The notes under the pieces were generated by a model. That model ran no database searches. It saw nothing but the letters and a program-made list of their open reading frames with translations, and was not told where the DNA came from. From Caenorhabditis remanei (taxonomy: Eukaryota; Nematoda; Chromadorea; Rhabditida; Rhabditidae): 64,000 bases of DNA. A program made the position numbers and the translations under genes. Location of the stretch: NCBI RefSeq assembly GCF_010183535.1, contig NC_071328.1:8122001-8186000 (forward strand). The letters are read 5' to 3'. Below are positions 22,962-32,542 of this stretch, piece by piece. Each line of letters begins with the position of its first letter. The stretch's first letter is position 1.

Positions 22962-24059
22962 ATGTCAAAACGAAAAATAGACTCAACAGACTCTCCTAAA
23001 CTAGCTTCAATCTTCACGAAGAAAGTGAAAAAGCTAACTCCAGAAGACGACGGAAGTCAAAAAATTTGGAAATTCATCTGTTGGAATGTTGCTGGCTTAC
23101 GAGCATGTGTTAAAAAGAATGATTTTAAGGAAATTCTCAATGAGGAACCGGATATTGTTTTCCTAGGAGAAACAAAATGCAAGGAGTGGCCACCGGAGAT
23201 TGAGGAAAACTTTAAGGCAAGTCTTGATTATGCCAATTGTTTTCATGTTGGCTCTTATAGACTATATATAAACTGCGTGGAAGAAAGCTTATTTCTTTTC
23301 AGGACTACGCGAAGACACTAGTTATCTCCACAGAAAAAAACGGCGGATATGCAGGAGTAGGAATGTTCAGCAAAACTGCCCCATTGAAAATTCATAAAGG
23401 AATAGGCGACCCTGAATTCGATTCAGCTGGACGTCTCATCATTGCCGAATTTTCCAAATTTTTCTTCATTGGCTCCTACGTTCCAAATTCCGGAGCAAAA
23501 CTTGTCAATCTTGAGAAACGCGGAAGATGGGAGAAACTTTTGACAGAGAAAATGAAAGAAATGAACGAAAAGAAGCCGGTGATCTACGGAGGAGATTTGA
23601 ACGTCGCTCATAACGAAATTGATCTCAAAAATCCTGAAAGTAATCGAAACAAGACAGCAGGATTCACAGATCAAGAGAGAGGATGGTTCACGGATATGTT
23701 GAATATGGGATTCACTGATACATTTCGTCAGATGCATCCAGAATCCAAGAAATACTCTTTCTGGAGTTATTTAGCCAACTCAAGAGAAAAAGATGTTGGA
23801 TGGAGATTGGACTACTACGTCGTCAGCAACCGGATAATGAAAAATGTGAGAAAATGTACCTTAAATCAACTGTTTGAGTTGGAAACCGATATTTTGGTCT
23901 TAGATCTACAGTTATGGCTCAACAATCTGAATAATATGAGTGAATCTCTTCATCTCGTTCTAACTCTTCTCAACGTTTCAGGTGAAACGGAGCGACATTA
24001 TGACCGACGTGAAGGGAAGTGACCATGCTCCGGTAGTCATGCAAGTCGACTTCGAATAA
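22962..24059 (+). CDS. exo-3: AP endonuclease of the APE1/exonuclease III family
   Basis: Three exons: 22962-23216, 23303-23845, 23982-24059; 291 aa. Intron 1 has a noncanonical GC donor (AAG|GCAAGT, 23217) with a normal TTTTCAG acceptor; phase is preserved. The basic N-terminus (MSKRKIDST...KKVKK) looks like a nuclear-targeting tail. The nuclease domain shows WNVAGLRA, FLGETKCKE with the metal-binding Glu, FIGSYVPNSGAKLVNLEKR, YGGDLNVAHNEIDL with catalytic Asp and Asn, FWSYLANSREKDVGWRLDYY, and GSDHAPV with the catalytic Asp-His. It cleaves the backbone 5' to abasic sites in base-excision repair. No lesion in any catalytic motif. Confidence 0.95.
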
Positions 24060-24413
24060 TTTTTGAAATTAATTTGTCTCTAAATCTGTTCAACTTTGAA
24101 ATAATCGTATTCTTCTGACACCATTCTCATGAATCTCAACTTTGACGTTTTCTTAAAAATGAAATATATAAATTTGTGTCAGAAGTAGAGTGTGAGTTTT
24201 TAAAAGCGAAGTTCAACATATGACATTTTACATTCCATTCCAGTTTGAGACTTAATCTATTAGTCGACATTTAACGTAGAATCGAAGAATTTAATCTTTT
24301 CAAATTCTCTAATTATTATTATTTTCCACCTCTGTATCTTTCTCGCTCTACCCTTTCTATTAATCTCCCGGAAGTATTCACAATCGGAAATAGAAAAGAG
24401 GATTTTAAATTTA
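24060..24413. other. Intergenic exo-3 / RRM gene
   Basis: 3' UTR of exo-3 and spacer. AT-rich, no gene. Confidence 0.4.
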
Positions 24414-24440
24414 GGGCGGAGCCTAATATGCAACTGCGGC
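24414..24440 (+). promoter_or_regulatory. Conserved upstream motif of RRM genes (copy 3)
   Basis: GGAGCCTAATATGCAACTGC within 24414-24440, about 95 bp before the ATG at 24536. It is nearly identical to the minus-strand block at 9333-9360. A second shared patch, GGTTACCCAT, follows in both upstream regions. Confidence 0.5.
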
Positions 24441-24535
24441 TCGGTCAACCTCTTTTGAGGCACGGTTACCCATCTCGAGATTTCGAGGCAACCACAAACT
24501 TTCGAACACGTCTCATCGTTTGTCCTAAAATCGAA

Positions 24536-25088
24536 ATGTCTGGTCGAGGATTTTCTGTCTACGGTCAGTTTCTTATAGTTTTGCGCAAAACTACACTCTG
24601 ACCCTGGTTGTGGCTTTTGAGATGATTCATCTGCAGTGTTTGCGTGTTCTTAATTTTTCCCTAATAGCCACATTTCAGTCGGAAACGCTGCCTACCAAAC
24701 TACGGAGCAGGAGCTCGGAGACTATTTCAGCTCGGTCGGACAAGTTACCAACGTCAAGTGAGTGGAAAGTTAGGCATTATATAGAAATATGTACTGTTTT
24801 TACGTTATTCTTTTCGATGCCATTAAAATAATCTGAGATGTATGCGTCCGTTAGAAATAAAATTCTTGTGTAGACTTCACAGCATCTAAAAAGAATCTTG
24901 TGAATGATCTTTCAATATTCCTCAAACAAACGTCTTCCAGAATCGTCTGTGACCGCGAGACTGGGCGTCCAAGAGGATTCGCATTCGTCGAGTTCGCTGA
25001 TGAGGCTTCAGCTCAGAAAGCTTGCGAGCAGCTCAATGGAGCCGACTTCAATGGAAGACAACTTCGCGTGAACCTTGCCTCCAAATAA
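24536..25088 (+). CDS. Small single-RRM RNA-binding protein
   Basis: Exons 24536-24563 (28 nt), 24679-24757 (79 nt), 24941-25088 (148 nt); 84 aa. One RRM with RNP2 FSVYVGNA and RNP1 RGFAFVEF; closest to the gene at 8792-9243 (shared YQTTEQELGDYFS and VCDRETGRP). The 5' UTR words CTCATCGTTTGTCC and AAAATCGAAATG are also shared with paralogues, so the duplications copied the promoters. Confidence 0.9.
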
Positions 25089-25241
25089 TTTATAATTACA
25101 AATACTTTTCATTTTACGTGTTTTTATTGCTTGTATAATATTTCAAAAAATAATAAACCGATGAATTGTCTTAGAACCAAGTCCTGCGAAGTCAACGAAT
25201 GATTGGTGGAACACTCGTTATCAGAGTTTGTCGAATTATGA

Positions 25242-25416
25242 TGAGACCCCACCGATTCCGAGGAAGAAAAATTCACGGGAAAATGGGCGGAGCCAAGCGC
25301 TCTGATTGGCTGCAAAATGCTAATTAGCAAGCTTGCGCAACTGATTAGCCAATCAGAGCGCTTGGCTCCGCCCATTTTCCCGTGAATTTTTCTTCCGCGG
25401 AATCGGTGGGGTCTCA
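25242..25416. mobile_element. Foldback MITE with 6-bp flanking duplication
   Basis: Arms of about 70 nt (25242-25311 and 25347-25416) are inverted copies with one visible mismatch (CCGAGG versus CCGCGG). They start TGAGACCCCACCGATTCC. The direct repeat TTATGA (25236-25241 and 25417-25422) flanks the element. No coding capacity. Confidence 0.75.
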
Positions 25417-25641
25417 TTATGATCAGGAATGTAGATATTTGGTGTAGTCCAGTGTACAGTAAGGAATGAAAAGATATTTATTCTCTGTCGGAAGTTACAA
25501 GTGTTGACAGTATTTCATAGTATCAGGATTGTTAAAAATTATTACATGGAAATATTAGAACACATTCACATTGAAATAAACGAAATAACAAGATATACAA
25601 ATACTGATAAAATGAAACAATAGTTCCAGCGCATGATCCAA

Positions 25642-26519
25642 CTAGAAGTTTATTGGTACAAATCTGGGTCTGGGAGTTGGTGGTCGGTGGTCATCATCAT
25701 CATCTTCACGGCGTCGTTTAATTTGTTCATTTCTGTCGTACGCACTAGAATGACGACGTTTTCGTTTACGTCGGGCTTCTGTTGAAGAATCTGTATCTGA
25801 CGAATTTCTATTCCGCCTTCTATTAACAACAATATCCGGAAGATCATACGGAGCTTTCCTATCAGGACGGTTTCTATTATTATGAGGTACTCCAATGTAT
25901 CGTTCTATTTGTTCGATATTTGCTTGTGGCGCTGGCTGGTGTACTACTTCTTCATCGTCTTCTTCTTCGTCGTCATTTTCTTCATCTTCAGACGAAGTAC
26001 TGTCTTCTGTTTCATTATCGCCATCATAATTTAGATCATTATCGCTATCTGAATCGGAGCCCTCGTCTCCATTTCCAGGAACTTGTTCATTATTTCCGCC
26101 CTCCCCTTCGTCTCCACCTTCATTTCCCTGTCCACCTTCTCTTTCTTGATTGTTTTCATCCGGATTATCTATATCTTCTTCAGGTATCTCTTCTGGCATA
26201 TTCCCTCCTTCATCGTTTTGCCTTGATGTTCCTCCACTGTCTTCTGATTCTTTCAGTGCAGTTCTTTCGACCGATCGACAAAATTTCGAAACGAGATCAT
26301 TAATATTTTGAATTCTCATAGATTTTGAAAGTGTAGTTAACGATGCGAGCGACCTGCAAATACGCACTATTTCCCGTTAACTTTCAGTTAGAAAAATGAA
26401 TTATATTCTTCTTAATTCCCAAAAAGAGTAGCTTACCTGTCATCATCAGCAATCTGATTTATATGAGTGATATTCCGTAGATGTGAGTCACCCGCAACTG
26501 GTAATGATAGGAGGGTCAT
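25642..26519 (-). CDS. Acidic low-complexity protein with basic tail, unknown function
   Basis: Minus-strand exons 26519-26437 and 26353-25642 with an 83-nt intron; 264 aa. The ATG follows TTTTCAG AACAA, compatible with trans-splicing. Residues about 60-145 are dominated by Glu, Asp, Gly and Asn (such as EIPEEDIDNPDENNQE and a run of D/E near 135). The C-terminal third is basic with a nuclear-localisation-like ARRKRKRRHSS and a DDDDDHRPPTPRPRF end. I recognise no fold. A decayed relative seems to lie immediately upstream (26750-27390). Probably an intrinsically disordered nuclear protein (inference). Confidence 0.5.
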
Positions 26520-26749
26520 TTGTTCTGAAAATAAGTGTTTTAATATAAAATGAAGAACCAATAGGAACAAAGATATGCAAGGAATCAAACTATTTTCGAA
26601 AAAGGAGCAAAATATATCAGCATTCTTCATAGCCAGAGCGTTTCAATCAATATCACATGAAAACAAATTTAGAAGCCAAAAATGATTTGATACAAATTAC
26701 AGCTAATCAATCAATGAAAAATGGGTAGAAAGAAGAATAATCAACGAGG

Positions 26750-27390
26750 GTTCTGCGCTGTTGGCTCGTCGTACTTGTCTTCATGACAATCACGACCACT
26801 TTCAAGATTGACTTGCGCTTCTGAAGATGTCCCTTCTAACCCAGCATCTTCCTCTTGATTACTTGGACAAGCAAAGTCAGTATTCGATCGAGACTGCTGG
26901 ATCTGAAAAAGCTCAATCATATTGGATTGTAATTAACATCCATATTTTACCGATAAATCAAGAACTCATGTTTCGTTTGTATCCTTCTCTTCTCTGCGGC
27001 CAACGTTGTTGAAAATAACTTCATCGTTTCTTGGCAATGGTCATACGTCTGGAAATGATAAACTATTGGTGATAACGGTTTCATCCTTTTCACTTATATC
27101 AGAGATTTTTTCGTCAGAACTGTCAGATGAACTATCTTACATATGCTCCTTCATTTTAAATTTTTTCGGGTTTTCTGAGTCAATCGACACTCCCAAAGTG
27201 CAAGCAGAAAATAAATCGGAAGTGCGGGTTGAAAGCGATTGAAAGCTGCATTATTAATATTACTCGTCGCTACTCTAAATTTCGACGAGCCAATTCGTCA
27301 AGTTGTATTCTTCGTGAGCTTCCAAAAATACTTTTGTTGTTTCTCGACCGAATTGTCCACCAGTGGTTATCGATGTGAGTGTCATGACAC
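26750..27390 (-). pseudogene. Decayed relative of the acidic protein gene
   Basis: On the minus strand an MTL-x-S start at about 27385 follows a TTTTAG acceptor, as in the neighbouring gene. It is followed after frame breaks by Ser/Asp/Glu-rich coding-like sequence (SDSSDEKISDISEKDE near 27130-27080). It ends with an apparently spliced last exon 26901-26742 (IQQSRSNTDFACPSNQEEDA...). In-frame stops occur between these parts, so it reads as a pseudogene, or a gene whose exons I cannot join. Confidence 0.35.
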
Positions 27391-27403
27391 CTAAAAGAGG
27401 AAA

Positions 27404-27678
27404 TACCGTAAATACTGTATTATAACGGCATGCCGTTATATTTTTCAACTGCATTCCACAGAAATTTTGTGGATTCAGAAACTTCGTAAAATTAAACGAA
27501 AAACTTTTTTTGAACGTTCTTTTTGCCGATAAAGAAGTTACTGATCACTCAGTTTCTAATCAGAACCAAGAATAAACACCCTGATGATCATATTCATGAA
27601 TTCTGAGTATAGAGGGGGTGCCGTTGTATTACAGGTGTCGTTCTATTACAGGCGCCGTTATAATACAGTATTTACGGT
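27404..27678. mobile_element. Foldback element, TACCGTAAA family (copy 2)
   Basis: Inverted ends TACCGTAAATACTGTATTAT (left) and the complement ATACAGTATTTACGGT (right). The roughly 220-bp interior is clearly related to that of 36234-36480 (shared TTTTTCAACTG, AATCAGAACCAAGAA and GGGGTGCCGTT words). Confidence 0.75.
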
Positions 27679-28363
27679 CAGTTATTTATGAGAAAAAGAC
27701 GGAACCTGACGACAAGAAATTGTGATATCATTTAACTTTTTTGGAAGATTTTAGAAGAACAACGACAATTGAGCGCTAAAAACAGCAAAAATGTCATGCC
27801 GAAACCCAAGCAATAATTTTTGTGTTGCGCCTTTAAAGACTACTGTATTATTCTTAGAAAAAACAGAATTCAAAACACCTGCAGGTCGCATATATAATTA
27901 AAGAAATAAATAAAGTAGAGCAAAATAAACGCTGGCATCTGTTAGCTTCCACTAATTAAGTTCATCTAACAATATATTCTCCATCTGAAAATACAATTTC
28001 CCAGGAAACCATCATCCAGTTTAAATAAACTCTTTCCATTTAATCAATCACGGAAAGTTCCCCTTGTTCAGATACTGTAAGAATCGGCCCATAACTTCAA
28101 CATTTCTCACAGATATCTGCGCAGATTTCAATATTATGAGTTCTGGAATTGTTCGAAATAAGCAATATTCCTAACTAAATTCCCAATGATGTGATTCGTT
28201 TCAAACGTTTCTTATTCTTATGTCAAATGTTGAAACATTTCAAAAGAAAGGGGCGTTCACCCGATTTCCACACACTATTGTCGGGTATAAAAGAGTTAGA
28301 AATCGCTAGTAATTTCATTCAAGGGAAGCTTCTTTTTCAAAGCATCAGTTGATTTCTTCAATT
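27679..28363. other. Intergenic upstream of first DXO-like gene
   Basis: No gene. A TATA-like GGGTATAAAAGAG (28284-28296) lies about 70-80 bp before the ATG at 28364 and is the probable core promoter. Confidence 0.45.
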
Positions 28364-29525
28364 ATGGATACCAAAATCCGAATCGAAAATGTCGATTACT
28401 ATCTTCGTGATGCGAATTTGTAAGTCCTTTTGTTCAAAGTTGTAACAATTTGTCTTCATTCTAACCAATAAAAAAATACTATCCTACATTGTATTTTCTA
28501 GGAATGCAACCCCTGTCTCGGACTGCGGAATCTATCCCAAAGAACTCAACGGTTACATGGAATATCTGGAACACAGCATCCGAAAACTTCCATTGTGCAA
28601 ACTCAATATCAAACTTCCGATACTCAAATCGAAGGAACTGAAAATGGAATCTCTTATCGACTATATCAATCAAAAAGGCTGGGTTGGTGGAGTTGTGCCA
28701 GATTTCGTAACCACGAAGGATCTTTTGAAATCTGTCGCTTCTTTGGAAACTCATTTGATTCATGTTTGTCGTGTCGGAGGCGTCTTTTTCGTGTTGAAAG
28801 TTGACAAGGAGGATCCAATCAAATCAAGTCATAAGGTTATTTTTAATCACTTTATGACCAAGAAATCGGGAAATGACGTTGTTATGAATGACGGATCTGC
28901 TTACAAAGGAGTTTTCAACGCAACTATTCTGAATGGAGAAAAGAAAATGTTCAATATTTTATATTCTGGAGAAGTTGATGCAGTCAAACGGACTCCTAAT
29001 GGAAATCTTCGTCATTATGAAATGGATGTGACCTACGGAGGACCAGAAAATGATTTCTTTTGGATTGAGAACAGTTGTCGGCTATTCTGGAAATCATTTT
29101 TCGGAGGATCTCCTACTCTAATTATCGGTTCGAGAACTGGCGAGACTGCATATAAGAAGAGCCGATTCTTGACATATCCGAAACATTCCGTTTATGAGGT
29201 GAGTAAATATAGGATTGTTCTGAGTTCCTGTTCCAATCTCATATCAAAGCCTTCTTTCAATTGTTTCTTCCAGATAAAACAAATCATTCGTGATGAAATG
29301 CCTTCAGAAGTCTCATTCCCAGATAGACGTCCCCTTTGGACTGTTTCCGATGGAAAGAAGAATCTTCACAACTTCCTTCAATTAGTCAAAACCAACGTGA
29401 AGAGGAGTGGTGACTGTTATGTTTTCTCCAGAGTTCCTGGAAGTCTCAAATGGAATTTCAAACGGGATGACGTGGCAATCGCTGAATTTCGGGATTTGAT
29501 CCGTAAAAATATACCATCCATTTAA
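28364..29525 (+). CDS. DXO/RAI1-like protein, probable pseudoenzyme (cluster member 1)
   Basis: Exons 28364-28419, 28502-29198, 29274-29525; 334 aa. The family is recognised from ILYSGEVDAV, the block LFWKSFFGGSPTLIIGSRTG (compare W-QSFL-G-P-IIVGFR in DXO) and the YEMDV strand before it. DXO/RAI1 enzymes remove incomplete or NAD caps from RNA and degrade 5' to 3'. Here the glutamate of the FE motif is Asn (VIFNHFMTK), the ELK motif is EMD and the Gln before SF is Lys; only the E-x-D of GEVD is kept. Catalysis is unlikely. The 75-nt intron 29199-29273 is in frame without stop. Exons 2 and 3 of the paralogues are fused here. Confidence 0.72.
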
Positions 29526-30839
29526 TTGATCTCTCATAATTTCTTGCTCTCATCAATACGTGTTGTTATTTTATTCTAGATTTAATGAATTGTTGATTTT
29601 TTGGAAAATCCTAATCCAATGGGTTTTATAATCCTGTGTAAGGAGAGAGTCTCAATTGATAAAATTCTCATAAATTCGATTTTGAATTCTTTCAAACACC
29701 TCTTAAATTGGTGCTAATAGAATCTCTAGGCGTCCAGATAATCGAATCTAGGCATGTCCAGGTCTATGATTATGAAAAAACAATAAAAATTTTCAATAGA
29801 AATTCAAAGAATGCGAGTTTTGAGCATCCGACCTGTGCCCTTTATTAGAGGAGCATTACAGTTTTTCCTGTTTGTTGAAACAATGTGCGGTTGAGCAATT
29901 TTGAAACAAATTTCTAAGAACTAGGTGATAGTTTGGAATGAAAAGAGACTCAAAAATGGAGAAATGCGTCCTATCACAGCAGGCGTGATGGAGAAATCTT
30001 TTGAAATGCGTTGCAATATTTCCTCTCTCATCTCATCTCCCTTTGTCAGGCATATTGCGAAATCTGGTTGAAAAAAGGGAGAAAGAGGTACATACATTTT
30101 TAATCTACTGACAAGAGGGTCGCCGTTGTAAAGTGAAAATCAATGTAAAGTTTGATAAAACACATTTGACACTTAACAATTGAAATAATGGTAGAGATCA
30201 TGAGAAAATATAGGGCTCAATTGAATTCTTTTCCAGTTTCTCCATTATATTGAAATATTTCTTCTCGGTGTGTTCGTTTTCATCGAAACAATTTATTTCT
30301 CATGAAAAATATTGAATAAAATATTGGGTGGACACAGGAACTTTCGAGCTCTTCAATACTGAACTGGCTAATAATAATAATTATATTATTATGAATTCAA
30401 TTTTATCTGTGCATGAGAAGACCGCGCCGCACACATGCGGCGGCCACGCCCATTTTTTGCGACAGTGTTCAAAAATGGAACGCAGCGTTAAAATGTGAGT
30501 GGGCGTGGTAGCCACGTGTGTGCGGCGCGGTCTTCTCATGCACAGAAAAAAAAGAATTCATAATATTATAATGAAAACACTGAATGATTACTGTGGATAC
30601 AGTAATTCAAATGTTGTAGGCTACGAAAAATCCAAAATCACTACATCTTCTTTTATTTGTTGTTAGAGAGTTTGGGTTCGCAAAATGAAAATCGCTCGAA
30701 GAGATATTTTTCAATATCTGATGAATCATCGAATTCTTTGTGTAACATTGCTCAGTTCTATTTGTTTTGTCTTCCTTCTGCACCATGGTTTTCGTCTTCT
30801 TCCAAAGAAGAAGCTGTTTCAACTTTTAAACGAGAAGAA
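29526..30839. other. Intergenic between DXO-like genes 1 and 2
   Basis: About 1.3 kb without a supportable gene; it contains the foldback element at 30370-30574. Plus-strand open frames just upstream of 30840 are out-of-frame leader sequence. Confidence 0.4.
30370..30574. mobile_element. Foldback MITE with GC-rich ends
   Basis: CTGTGCATGAGAAGACCGCG at 30407 is mirrored by its complement ending CATGCACAG at 30545 (core 30407-30545). Outside the core, AT-rich arms (ATTATTATGAATTC and GAATTCATAATATTAT) continue the inversion, giving a total foldback of about 205 bp. Noncoding. Confidence 0.7.
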
Positions 30840-32115
30840 ATGGAAACTAAAATCAAAGTGGAAACCGTTGGATATTACCATCAAAAAGAGGACATGTGAG
30901 TTCATCAATTTGTAAAAACTGTACCTTTTCCAGTTCCTCAACTTTATCGTTTATCAATTTCTTATTTTTAGGACAGCCAATGTGGGTCTACTTCCTAAGA
31001 AACTCAACAATAATCGAAAATATTTCGAGAATCCCTCTTTGAAATTTCCTTATTTGAATCTGAACGTTGAAGTCAAAGATCCTGGAATAGGAGATGTCAA
31101 ACTTGAGTCACTTATTGACTTCATTCGTCTCAAAGGATGGCCGAACGGTGTTAAACCGGACATTGTTACCAGTAAATCCACTCTCATTTCTGTTGCCCAA
31201 AAACGTCCAGACATAAGAATCCAAGTAACGCGCTTGTTCGGAGTGAGCTATTTATTGAAGTATCACGAAGGACCTTATAATTTTCCAATGAGTGATAGAA
31301 ATGGAAATTTCGGATTGATTTTTCGACACTTTTTCACTCGAAATGACGATGAAGAACTATTGGAAGTGGATAAAACTAGTACGAAAGCAGTGTTCCGAGC
31401 AACTGTTCCATATCTGAATGGTTGTTGGAACATACTGTATTCAGGAGAAGTTCCAGCAGTGGATGGTGAGTTTGGACAGAATTATGTTTGAAGAGATTTA
31501 TCAGATATAAGGGAATGAAACCACTGAATCAAAGATACAAATGTAGAAATAAAAATAGATTGATACGACAAGAACTTTGATTCGATTATGAAGAAAGCGT
31601 TTGCTAATTTCAGACCAAAACCGTCATTACGATTTCCGAGTTGTTTCATGGGGGACTAGAAATCCATACTTCTGGAAAAACAACAGTTGTCGTTGTTACT
31701 GGAAATCTGTTTTCGGAAATGCACAATACATTATAGTCGGAGCGAGGACTCACAATGTCCAAAGCGATCCGAAAACAAGAAGTCCACATAGAATTCCGGA
31801 AAAATCGGTATACGAAGTTAGTTTACTTATGTGAATTCAAGTATATTCTACAATTTTGTTAAGGTTGAACGACTGGAAAAGGAGTGTTGTCCAGTGGAAG
31901 CTGCAAAAAGAAATCCATTAGAAGCGTGGACTGTTTCAGATGGAGAGAACACCATTCAAGATCTTTTGATGTTGATTGACACCGTTGTTACAACTGAAGG
32001 TCATAGTTACATTATCTCGAGGAACAGCGATAATTCCGAATGGGTTATCGAAGAAGACAGTGAAGGAAACGAAGAGTTTCAAGATCTTGTCGTTCGATGT
32101 ATTCCGCGGGAATGA
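30840..32115 (+). CDS. DXO/RAI1-like protein, probable pseudoenzyme (cluster member 2)
   Basis: Exons 30840-30895, 30972-31465, 31614-31816, 31864-32115; 334 aa. The start METKIKVETVGYYHQKEDM aligns with the other members, and the first-exon phase (two bases over) is conserved. Family blocks: PYLNLNVEVKDPG, ILYSGEVPAVDG, YWKSVFGNAQYIIVGARTH, WTVSDGENTIQDLL. Active-site positions are eroded: FE to FR (LIFRHF), GEVD to GEVP, ELK to DFR, Gln to Lys. The last intron ends in a weak TTTGTTAAG acceptor, inferred from alignment to paralogues. Confidence 0.68.
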
Positions 32116-32542
32116 TTCCAAATAACTTCTTCTTTGTTCCTCCTTCTGTTCTAATTGAATTTTCTGAGATAGCTTTAAAATATATTTTTATATTATAAAT
32201 TCCATCTCTTCCGATATTTCACTTATTTTTGTTACTTTTCGTAAGCCGTTGTTCCATTCTTTCATGAATAACTAATTAGACTGTAATAAACTTATTTTGA
32301 GAATGCTTAATATCTTCATTGAGGTTCATTTGTAAAAAAAGATGAATATATTACTAAAAAGTATTTAAAAAATCAAAAAACCTAGTTTCAGAAAGATATG
32401 AACCGGAAAAGTTGTGTTCATCACAATACATAAAAGGGAATCAGAATTCACGTTAGGAACTGAAAAGACGTAAAAATTAAACTAATATTCAAAATGGTAA
32501 GAAACATGAAATGATAACGGAATAAGTGAGAAAGAAATTGAA

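Noticed and set aside
23217..23345. Possible frameshift in exo-3 near the A-run before CGGCGGATAT
   Set aside because: On recount the run has seven A residues and the frame is continuous once the GC-AG intron is used; EKNGGYAG is restored. No lesion.
25920..26303. 127-codon Leu/His-rich plus-strand open frame
   Set aside because: Exact antisense shadow of the acidic-protein gene on the minus strand.
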